Assembly (NCBI GenBank): GCA_020638875.1
Contig: JACKHS010000015.1
Span: forward strand, 22,239-86,238
Source: Planctomycetota bacterium
GTDB lineage: Bacteria > Planctomycetota > UBA1135 > GCA-002686595
Length of the DNA: 64,000 nucleotides
Direction of reading: 5' to 3'
Part shown: positions 56,459 through 64,000 of the stretch, one piece after another
How positions within the stretch are numbered: the first letter of the stretch is position 1
Layout: each line of letters begins with the position of its first letter
Notes under the pieces: model-generated
What the model was told of the DNA's origin: nothing
What the model saw: only the letters and a program-made list of their open reading frames with translations
Databases searched by the model: none
Made by a program: the position numbers and the translations under genes

Positions 56459-59400
56459 CGCAGCGACTGCAGGAAGCTCAGGAGGTCGACCGCGTCCGCG
56501 TCGGCGAGCGCCTCGAGCTGCCCGGCGGGCATCAGCGAGAGGCGGTCGAAGCGCGCGCTCGCGATCTCGGCGCGCGGCAGGCGCAGGTCCTCGCGGTCCT
56601 TGCGGCGCAGCACGATGGCCTCGTCGTCCTCCGCCGCGAGGAAGCCGTCGAGCAGCTCGCCGCCCGTCGTGCGCACGACGAGCGTGCGGTAGCCCGACTC
56701 GACGCCCGCGCTCGGCGTCAGGATCGCGCGCAGGAGACCCTCGCGGCCCTTCGCGCCCACGCCGTCGAGCACGGGGCCGATCGCGCCGCCTTCGCCGCCG
56801 ACCTTGTGGCACGCCGCGCAGGTGGCGCGGAAGACCTCGCGGCCGCGCGTCGCGTCCCCCGCGCGCGCGGCGAGCTCGCGGTAACGCGCGAACAGCGCCT
56901 CTTCCGCGGCGCGCTCGGCGTCGGTCAGCACCGGCGGCGCGTCGAGCGCGCCCTCGACGCGCGCGGCGCCGGAGAGCTCGACGTCGTCGCCCGGCAGCAG
57001 CAGCACGAGGTCCGCGGGCCGCCGGTCGGACGTCACGCGCGTGCGGAAGCTCGCCCCGATCTCGGCCGCGCTGCGCGCCGTGCGCCACACGCGCACCTCC
57101 GCGAGGCGCGCCGCGCAGCCGGCGGGCGGGTTCGTGCGGCCCACGTCGAGCCCGGCGTGCGTCGGCACGTCGCCCAGCGACGCCGTCGCGTCGAGCTCGC
57201 CGTCGAGGTACAGCGCGAGCTCGCCCGCGGCGTCGCGCACGAGCGCCACGTGCGTCCACGTCTCGGCCTCGACGCGGCGCTGCGAGACGAGCACGTCACC
57301 GCGCGGGCCGAGCCACAGGCGCGGGTGGGCGTCGTGGAAGTTCAGGTCGAACTCGCCGGGCTTGGCGAGGATGCCGTCGGCGTTCGAGAGGCCCGGGTCG
57401 AGGCGCACCCAGGCCTCGACGGTGAACGCGCCGGCGAGCTCGAGCTGCGTGCGCGCGTAGTCGTCGCCGCCGCCGGAGAGCCGCAACACCGGCACGAGCC
57501 GCGCCGCGACGCGCACGCGCAGCGCGGCGAGCGCCGCGTCGTCGCCGAGCTGCTCGTCGAGCCGCGCGAGCACGGTCGCGTCGACGAAGTCGTCGGCCAC
57601 GTCCGCGGCGACGAGCGCGGCGACGAGGCGCGTCGCGCCGGCGCGCGTGCGCAGCAGCTCGGCGAGCGCCGCGGCGCGCGCGGCCGGCTCGAGCGCGGGC
57701 CACAGCTCGACCAGCGCCGCGAAGGCCGCGTCGTCGTCGAGGCCCGCGAGCGCGCCCGCCGCGAGGCGCCGCGTCTCGCTGCCGGGCAACGCCGCCGCCG
57801 CGAGCCGCGCGTACAGCGCGCCGTCCGCGCAGCCCAGCTCGCGCAGCGTCGCCAGGCACGCGGCCGTGTCGCGGCCGCGCTCCAGCCGCGCGCGCACGTC
57901 GGGCTCCGAGCTCGGCCAGGCCAGCTCGCGCGCCGCGCGCAGCACGCGCGAGGGCTCGTCGGGCGCCGCCGCGTCCAGCGCGCCGCGCGGCCTCGGCCAC
58001 CGAGTGCGCCAGCGTCGCGTCGCTCCACGCCGCGCGAGCGGCGAGCAGCCGCTCGACGGCCTCGGCGCGCGTCGCGGGGAAGGCCAGCAACGCCTGCAGC
58101 CGCACGCGCACCTCGGGCTCGTCCGCGAAGCTCGCGAGCAGCTCCAGCTCCTCGACGCTCGGCGCGCGGTGGGCGCCGTCGCACAGCGGCGCGAGGCGCA
58201 GCGCGCCCTCGCGGCCGCCGACGACGAGGTAGGCGAACGCGCGCGCCTCGGCGCTCACGTCGGCGAACTCCGGGTCGTCGAGCAGCACGACGAACTCGTC
58301 CGGGTGCGCGGCGAGCACGGCGCGCACGAGGCTGCGCTCGAAGGCCACCTGCGCCGCGTCGCCGGTCAGCACGTCCTCGCCGAGCTGCGCGCTGCGCACG
58401 CTGGGCCCGTCGAGCCGCGGGCGCACGAAGTCCAGGAGCAGCAGCGCGGTGCGGCGCGTGAAGGGCGCCGCCGCGAGGCTGCGGATCGCGGTCGCGCGCA
58501 CCAGCGGGTCGTCGCCCGCCGCGGCGCGCTGCAGCAGCGCCGCGGGGTTCGCGCTCCCCGCGGCCAGGCGCGCGCCCTCGCGGCGAACCTCGTAGTACGC
58601 GTCGCGCACCAGCGCGTCGATCAGCACGTCGTCGACGCGCCCGAGCTCGTCCAGGCACCACAGCGCGGCGAGCCGCTCCTCGACGCGGCCGTGGGTGTCG
58701 AGCGCGAGCGCGCGCAGCCGCGGCGCGAGCGCGACCGCCCCGCGATCGACGATCTGGTGCCACGCCGCGCGCGACGTGAGCGTGCGCGGCGAGCGCAGCG
58801 AGGTGACCAGCGCGTCGTCGCTCGCCGCCGCGACGTCGACCGGCGCGCGGCGCTCCTGCACGGCGTGGCGAATGCGCCAGATGCGGCTGCGCGTCTTGTC
58901 GCGCGCGGGGTGGTCGCGCGCGACCTCGTTGTGGCTGATGATCGGGTTGTACCAGTCGACGACGTAGAGGCACCCGTCGGGACCGAAGTGCACGGCGACC
59001 GGGCGGAAGCTCTTGTCCTCGCTGACGAGCAGGTCGGGCGCGCGCGTGACCTCCAGCCGCGCGCTGCCGCGGTGGCGCTCGACGCGCAGGCTCTGCACCG
59101 CGCTGAGGATCGGGTTGGCGACGAAGAACGTCTCGTTCCACGGCGCGGGGAAGCCGTCGCGGTCGTCGGAGCGCGCGAGGCCCGACAGGCCCGTGCCGCC
59201 CAGGCGCAGCTCCGTCGTCGGCGGCGCCCACGGCGACCACGGGTACGCGCGCTCCATGCCGATGCCCGGGTAGCTCCTGCCGTGCTCGAAGGGCGTCAAC
59301 GCGTAGCCGAGGTCGTTGGCCTCCTGGATCCACGTGTCGCCGTGGCGGTCGAGCACGAAGCCCCAGACGTTGTTGAGGCCGACGCCGACCACCTCGAAGC

Positions 59401-60679
59401 GGCTGCCGTCGCGCTGGAAGCGGCCGATCTTGCACTTGTCGAAGCGCGTGACGCTGCCGTCGAGCGCGCGCACCTGCGAGGCGTTGAAGGCGCCCTGCGC
59501 GAGGTACACCCAGCCGCCCGGTGCGCGCACGAAGCGGTGCGGCATGAGGTGCGAGTCCTGGATGCCGAAGCCGCTGAGCAGCACCTCGCGCGCGTCCGCG
59601 CGGCCGTCGCCGTCGGTGTCGTCGAGGCGCAGCACCTCGGGGCCCTGGCCGAGGATCACGCCGCCCCGGTCGGGCAGCAGCGCCATCGGCATGAACAGCC
59701 CGTCGGCGAACACGCGCGGTACCAGCGGACCGGCGCGCCACGGCTCGTCGAAGACCAGCACCTGATCGCGGCCGCCCTCGCGGTAGCGGTCGGCGACGGC
59801 CGCGGACTCGTTGCCGTCGAGCGGGTACTCGCACGCGGTGATGGCCCACAGGCGGCCGGCGTCGTCGAAGGCGACGTCGACGATCTTGCGCACGTCGGGC
59901 TCGCTGGCGACGAGCTCGACCTCGAAGCCCTCGAGCACGTCGAAGCCCGCGAGCTCCTCGGCCGGCGTACGCGGCGCGGCCACGCCCTGCGCGACGCTCG
60001 CGGCCGCGATGCGCTGGCGACGCCAGGTGGGCGCGTAGCGCGAGTGCGGCAACTCGGTGAGCGTCACGTCCTTCACGCGCAGCAGCGCCTTGCCGCCGCC
60101 GTGCACCTGCAGCCCGAGGTGACCGTCGCGCGGCACGTCGGCCTCGGGCTCGGTCCAGTCGACGGCCGGCACGCCGTTGATCCACGAGCGCAGGCGCGGT
60201 CCCTCGGCGCGGATCACGTACTCGTTCCACTCGCCGGGCTTCACGGCCGCGAGCGCGGCGGCCTCGTCGAGCGAGCCCGTCAGCGGCCGGTTGCGGCGCG
60301 ACTCGTCGTAGAGCTTGCCCCACCAGCCGTCGCCGGCGTCGACCTGGTAGCCGCTCATCTCGGCGCTGCCCTCGACGCGCACGCTGCGCACCTGCACGCC
60401 GGAGTTGACGAAGCCCTCGCTGCCTTCGAGCCGCAGCAGGAGCCGCAGCTCGAAGTTCTCGAAGCTCGCGTCGGTGGCGAGGAAGGTGTTGTGCGGCACG
60501 GTCTCGTCGAGCGAGCCGCCCACGAGGCAACCGTCCTCGACGCGCCACCAGCGCTCGTCGCCGGGCTGTACGTTCCAGCCCGCGAGGGTCGCGCCGTCGA
60601 AGAGCGTCCGCGGCGCGCGCTGGGCGGTCGCGGTCGCGGCGAGCGCGAGCAGCGCGGCGCAGGCGGTGAGGCGCCTCAC
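56455..60679 (-). CDS. Secreted DUF1080 / PVC-type heme-binding / HEAT / LamG / cytochrome c fusion, one frameshift
   Basis: A ~1407-aa multidomain protein typical of Planctomycetota and Verrucomicrobiota. From a GTG start that overlaps the UPF0261 stop: signal peptide RRLTACAALLALAATATAQ; DUF1080 (3-keto-disaccharide hydrolase fold) ~25-195 (LFDGATLAGWNVQPGDERWW); PVC-type dehydrogenase propeller ~220-620 (FEVELVASEPDVRKIVDVAF, LYVVDWYNP); HEAT-like repeats ~630-960; a LamG-like domain ~1060-1220 (FTVEAWVRLDPGLSNADGIL); and a C-terminal cytochrome c with CAACHKVGGEGG plus the planctomycete heme-domain tail. Length 4225 bp is one over a multiple of three: a single extra base lies near 57982, after LAHSVAEA. 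Probably it oxidises and then cleaves sugars in the periplasm (3-keto-glycoside chemistry), with electrons passing to heme c. Confidence 0.85.
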
Positions 60680-61896
60680 GCGCGGGCTCCCGCGGCGCGC
60701 AGGTTCGCGAGCAGCGTCTCGGCGGCGAGGCGCGCGAAGGCCGGGTCGTTGATCGCGAGCGCGCTCTCGACCACCGGCACGTCCGCGCGCAACCCGGCCT
60801 GCAGCGCGTCGAAGAGCGCCGCGTCCGCCGCCGGGTCGTGGAACGGCCCGCCCGCGGCGCCGATCACCGACAGGCCGCCGCGCGGCAGGAGCACCGTCAC
60901 CGGCGCGCCGTAGGCGTTGACCTTCTCCGCGAGGATGCGGCCGAGCTCGGCCGACTCCTCGCGGCTCGTGCGCACGAGCGTGACCTGCGGGTTGTGCACG
61001 TAGATCGTGCGGCCCTCGAACTCGGGCGGCAGCGACGCGCGCTCGCCGAAGTTCACCATGTCGAGGCAGCCGGGCGCGACGACGGCCGGCAGCCCCGCGC
61101 GCGCGGTCGCGTCGAGGCGCTCGGGCCCCGCGCCCAGGATGCCGCCGACGAGCTCGTCGGCCCACTCGGTGGTCGTGACGTCGAAGACGCCCTCGACGAG
61201 CCCGCTCTCGATCAGCGACTCCATCGCGCGCCCGCCGCTGCCCGTCGCGTGGAAGACGAGCACCTCGTAGCCCGCCGCCTCGAGCACCGGCAGCGCGGCG
61301 TTGAGGCAGTCGGTCGTGTTGCCGAACATCGACGCGACGAGCAGCGGCTTGCCCTCGCCCGCCTCGAGCTCGGCCTCGACCATGCCGCAGATCGCGCCGG
61401 CGGCGCGCGCGAAGATCGTGCGCGAGACGCGGTTCAGCCCGGCCACGTCGACGACGCTCGGCAGGAGCGTCACGTCCTTCGTGCCGACGTAGGGCGCGAC
61501 GTTGCCGCTGACCAGCGTCGACACCATCAGCTTGGGGAAGCCCACCGGCAGCGCGCGCATCGCGGCGCTCGCGATCGCGGTGCCGCCGCCGCCGCCGAGC
61601 GCGACGATGCCGTCGATGCGCCCCTCCGCGACGAGCCGCGCGACGAGCACCGGCGCCGCCGCGGCCATCGCCGAGACGCACTCGCCGCGGTCGTGGCGCG
61701 CGACGAGTGGCGCGAGGTCGAGGCCGGCCGCGGCCGCCACCTCCGCGCGCGTGACGTCGGGCGTCACCTGCGGCGGCCCGCCGGTGCCGACGTCGACGAG
61801 CAGCACGGCGTGGCCGCGCGCGCGGACGCGCTCGGCCAGGTAGGCGTGCTCGTGGCCCTTGGAGTCGAGGGTGCCCAGGACGGCGATGGTGGCCAT
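60676..61896 (-). CDS. UPF0261 / Tm-1-like ATP-binding domain protein
   Basis: A 406-aa protein of the UPF0261 family, related to the ATP-binding half of tomato Tm-1. It opens MATIAVLGTLDSKGHEHAYL, and has the Gly-rich IVALGGGGGTAIASAAMRAL and LMVSTLVSGNVAPYVGTKD, VASMFGNTTDCLNAA, FHATGSGGRAMESLI and VAPGCLDMVNFGER blocks. Bacterial members are often next to a TIM-barrel PEP-hydrolase-like gene, which is not seen here. The biochemical role is unknown. It is the first gene of the seven-gene operon; every gene boundary down to the ACT gene overlaps by 4 bp. The 131 bp to the divergent lutA should hold both promoters. Confidence 0.9.
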   Translation of the reverse strand: MATIAVLGTLDSKGHEHAYLAERVRARGHAVLLVDVGTGGPPQVTPDVTRAEVAAAAGLDLAPLVARHDRGECVSAMAAAAPVLVARLVAEGRIDGIVALGGGGGTAIASAAMRALPVGFPKLMVSTLVSGNVAPYVGTKDVTLLPSVVDVAGLNRVSRTIFARAAGAICGMVEAELEAGEGKPLLVASMFGNTTDCLNAALPVLEAAGYEVLVFHATGSGGRAMESLIESGLVEGVFDVTTTEWADELVGGILGAGPERLDATARAGLPAVVAPGCLDMVNFGERASLPPEFEGRTIYVHNPQVTLVRTSREESAELGRILAEKVNAYGAPVTVLLPRGGLSVIGAAGGPFHDPAADAALFDALQAGLRADVPVVESALAINDPAFARLAAETLLANLRAAGARA

Positions 61897-62027
61897 GACG
61901 GTGCGGGGTGGGAGGGCGCGGACGCGTCGCATCTTCGACGCTCGGCCGGGAGGCGTCCAGGGCGCGTCGCGGCGCCGCTGCGAATTGGCGCGCTTCGCCG
62001 CCGCGGGCGCGGCATGATGCGCCCCGC

Positions 62028-62750
62028 ATGAAGGTCGCGCTCTTCGTCACGTGCCTCGTCGACCAGCTCCGACCCGAGGTCGGCCTCGCCACGGTCGAAG
62101 TCCTGCGCCGCGCGGGCTGCGACGTGAGCTTCGACCCGCGCCAGACGTGCTGCGGCCAGCCGGCCTACAACACCGGCTTCCGCGGCGAGGCGCGCGACAC
62201 CGTGCGCACGACGATCGCGGCGCTCGAGGGCGCCGAGGCGGTCGTGCTGCCGTCGGGCTCGTGCGCGGCGATGACGCGCCACTGGCCCGAGCTGTTCGAC
62301 GCGAACGATCCGTGGCGCGCGCGGGCGGCCCGCGTCGCCTCGCGCTGCCACGAACTCTCGGCGTTCCTGGTGCGCGAGCTCGGCCGCACCGACCTCGGCG
62401 CGCGCTTCGCCGGGCGCGTGAGCTGGCACGACGCGTGTCACGGGCTGCGCGAGCTCGGCCTCGCGCGCGAGCCGCGCGCGCTGCTCGCCGCGGTCGACGG
62501 GCTCGAGCTCGTCGAGGACCCCGAGTCCCAGCGCTGCTGCGGCTTCGGCGGCGCCTTCTCGGTCGAGTTCCCCGAGCTGTCGGTGGCGCTCGTCGACCGC
62601 CGGCTCGAGGCGCTCGCCGCGGCGGGCGTCGACGCCGTCGTGTCGTCGGACGTCTCGTGCCTGATGCAGCTCGCGGGCCGCGCGGCGCACCGCGGCCTGG
62701 GCCTGCGCGCGCTGCACCTCGCCGAGGTGCTCGCGGGAGGCGGCGCGTGA
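62028..62750 (+). CDS. lutA: Lactate utilization protein A, CCG-domain Fe-S protein
   Basis: A 240-aa protein of the LutA/LldE family, one of three subunits (LutABC) that oxidise L-lactate to pyruvate. It has two cysteine-rich CCG domains: FDPRQTCCGQPAYNTGF with PSGSCAAM, and SWHDACHGLREL with RCCGFGGAFSVEFPEL and SSDVSCLMQL; these ligate an iron-sulfur cluster. It overlaps lutB by 4 bp (GTGA) and is divergent from the catabolic operon on the other strand. The ATG at 62028 starts directly at the family's N-terminus MKVALFVTCLVD. Confidence 0.93.
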   Translation: MKVALFVTCLVDQLRPEVGLATVEVLRRAGCDVSFDPRQTCCGQPAYNTGFRGEARDTVRTTIAALEGAEAVVLPSGSCAAMTRHWPELFDANDPWRARAARVASRCHELSAFLVRELGRTDLGARFAGRVSWHDACHGLRELGLAREPRALLAAVDGLELVEDPESQRCCGFGGAFSVEFPELSVALVDRRLEALAAAGVDAVVSSDVSCLMQLAGRAAHRGLGLRALHLAEVLAGGGA

Positions 62751-64000
62751 GCGCGCCGGGCGCCTTCCCCGCCGCGGTGCGCGATGCGCTGGGCGACGCG
62801 GCCCTCGGCCGCGCGCTGCGCACGGCCACCGACACGATCCACGCGCGCCGCGGCGCGGCCGTGGCGGCGACGCCCGAGTGGCAGGCGCTGCGCGCGCGCG
62901 CGAGCGCGATCAAGCGCGAGGCGCTCGCGACGCTGGACGTGCAGCTCGAGCGCTTCGAGGCCGCCGCGACGGCCGCGGGCACGCGCGTGCACTGGGCGCG
63001 CGACGCGGCCGAAGCTAACGACGTGGTCGCGCGCATCGTGCGCGCCGCGGGAGGGCGCCTGGTGGTCAAGTCGAAGTCGATGACGACCGAGGAGACCGGC
63101 CTCAACGCCGCGCTCGAGGCCGCCGGCGCGCGCGTCGTCGAGACCGACCTCGGCGAGTACATCGTGCAGGTCGCGCGCGAGGCGCCGTCGCACATCATCG
63201 TGCCGGCGATCCACAAGTCGCGCGGAGAGATCGGCGCGCTCTTCGAGCGCGAGCTCGACAGCGACGCGGGCGACGACCCGCAGGCGCTCACCGCCTTCGC
63301 GCGCGTGAAGCTGCGCGAGGAGTTCGCGCGCGCGGACGTGGGCGTCTCGGGCGCGAACTTCCTCGTCGCCGAGACAGGCTCCTTCCTCGTGCTCGAGAAC
63401 GAGGGCAACGCGCGCCTCACGACCAGCCTGCCGCGCGTGCACGTCGCGGTGGTCGGCATCGAGAAGGTCGTGCCGCAGCTCGCCGACCTCGACGTGTTCC
63501 TGCGCCTGCTGCCGCGCTCGGGCACCGGCCAGCGCCTGACGAGCTACCAGACGCTCTTCACCGGCCCGACGCCCGCCGGCGGCGAGGGCCCCGAGGCGCT
63601 GCACGTCGTGCTCGTCGACAACGGGCGCAGCGCGCTGCTGCGCGACGAGCTCACGCGCTCGGCGCTCGGCTGCATCCGCTGCGGCGCGTGCCTCAACGCC
63701 TGCCCGGTCTACGGCGCGGTCGGCGGACACGCCTACGGCTCGGTCTACCCCGGACCGATCGGCGCGGTGATCACGCCGCTGCTCGGCGGCCTCGAGCGCG
63801 CGGGCGAGCTGCCCTTCGCGTCGAGCCTGTGCGGCGCGTGCCAGGAGGTCTGCCCGGTCGGCATCGACCTGCCGGCGCTGCTGCTCGCGCTGCGCGGTCG
63901 CGTGCGCGCGGCGGGCTCGCGGCGCGGCGCGGCCGGCGCGATCGCGCTGTGGGCCTTCTTCACGCGCACGCCGCGGCGCTACGCGCTGCTGAACCGGCTC
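62747..64000 (+). CDS. lutB: Lactate utilization protein B (LUD + 2x[4Fe-4S]), 3' truncated
   Basis: The frame opens at a GTG overlapping the lutA stop and runs off the window after 418 codons; LutB is about 470 aa. The N-terminal LUD domain contains VVKSKSMTTEETGLNAAL, SHIIVPAIHKSRGEIG, and GVSGANFLVAETGSFLVLEN followed by EGNARLTT. Two [4Fe-4S] motifs follow: CIRCGACLNACPVY and CGACQEVCPVG. Together with LutA it forms the electron-transfer core of the lactate oxidase complex. A lutC gene, if present, lies beyond the window. The visible frame is intact. Confidence 0.93.
   Translation, partial: MSAPGAFPAAVRDALGDAALGRALRTATDTIHARRGAAVAATPEWQALRARASAIKREALATLDVQLERFEAAATAAGTRVHWARDAAEANDVVARIVRAAGGRLVVKSKSMTTEETGLNAALEAAGARVVETDLGEYIVQVAREAPSHIIVPAIHKSRGEIGALFERELDSDAGDDPQALTAFARVKLREEFARADVGVSGANFLVAETGSFLVLENEGNARLTTSLPRVHVAVVGIEKVVPQLADLDVFLRLLPRSGTGQRLTSYQTLFTGPTPAGGEGPEALHVVLVDNGRSALLRDELTRSALGCIRCGACLNACPVYGAVGGHAYGSVYPGPIGAVITPLLGGLERAGELPFASSLCGACQEVCPVGIDLPALLLALRGRVRAAGSRRGAAGAIALWAFFTRTPRRYALLNRL

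Noticed and set aside
57296..62092. One continuous 1598-aa minus-strand protein
   Set aside because: The frame joins a shadow of the UPF0261 gene to the DUF1080/heme gene; the real boundary is the GTGA overlap at 60676-60679, and the frame is lost after the extra base near 57982.

Overview
The window comes from a very GC-rich Gram-negative-type bacterium, most likely a Planctomycetota member from a lineage that keeps a lipid A outer membrane. The pointers are a secreted DUF1080 / PVC-type heme-binding / HEAT / cytochrome c protein, an LpxC-FabZ fusion, paired secreted proteins sharing a Cys-rich C-terminal domain, and a 16S rRNA that reads ...GGCTGC at the EUB338 site, as planctomycetes do. 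No database search was possible, so the phylum call is an inference.

Layout. 1-0.4 kb: 3' end of a LysM protein. 0.66-7.7 kb: a near-complete 4-amino-4-deoxy-arabinose (Ara4N) lipid A modification cluster: arnT on +, and arnB-arnC-arnA and arnD on -. A 168-bp palindromic MITE-like element abuts the arnA stop codon. 7.8-12.3 kb: a small lipoprotein and a 1056-aa secreted protein of unknown function. 12.5-15.5 kb: nadB-hflX. 15.5-16.65 kb: no recognisable gene. 16.65-17.6 kb: a 34-aa membrane peptide and lexA, with a candidate LexA site upstream. 17.6-18.77 kb: a convergent non-coding stretch with tandem repeats of about 128 bp. 18.77-24.4 kb: a complete rRNA operon on - (promoter, boxA, 16S, tRNA-Ile, tRNA-Ala, 23S, 5S, terminator) with RNase III processing stems. 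24.6-26.2 kb: a predicted 534-aa protein built on 64 perfect 18-bp units, just upstream of the rRNA promoter. 26.8-34.3 kb: an L,D-transpeptidase, ileS (type 2, GXHH motif), and two convergent secreted proteins with a shared C-terminal domain.

34.5-48.0 kb: a long housekeeping run on -, in transcription order glmU, prs, rplY, pth, rpsF, rpsR, rplI, dnaB, bamA, lpxD, lpxC-fabZ, lpxA and a Gfo/Idh/MocA oxidoreductase. glmU supplies UDP-GlcNAc, LpxA/C/D make the acylated lipid A precursor, BamA assembles outer-membrane proteins, and the Arn enzymes at the left end would decorate lipid A with Ara4N. The window therefore encodes a coherent outer-membrane programme.

48.2-64 kb: a badly frameshifted secreted gene, a VOC protein, a HupE/UreJ membrane protein, then a tightly coupled seven-gene catabolic operon on - (UPF0261, DUF1080/heme protein, FGGY kinase, class II aldolase, HAD phosphatase, ACT protein, acyl-CoA dehydrogenase). 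Divergent to it on + is lutA-lutB for lactate oxidation. Frameshifts are concentrated at 48.4-50.2 and 55.4-58.0 kb and may be sequencing errors.

The most unusual item is the 18-bp array: 42 copies of one variant followed by 22 of another, differing at one base, inside an open frame with a strong Shine-Dalgarno. Copy number may be misassembled and coding status is unproven.
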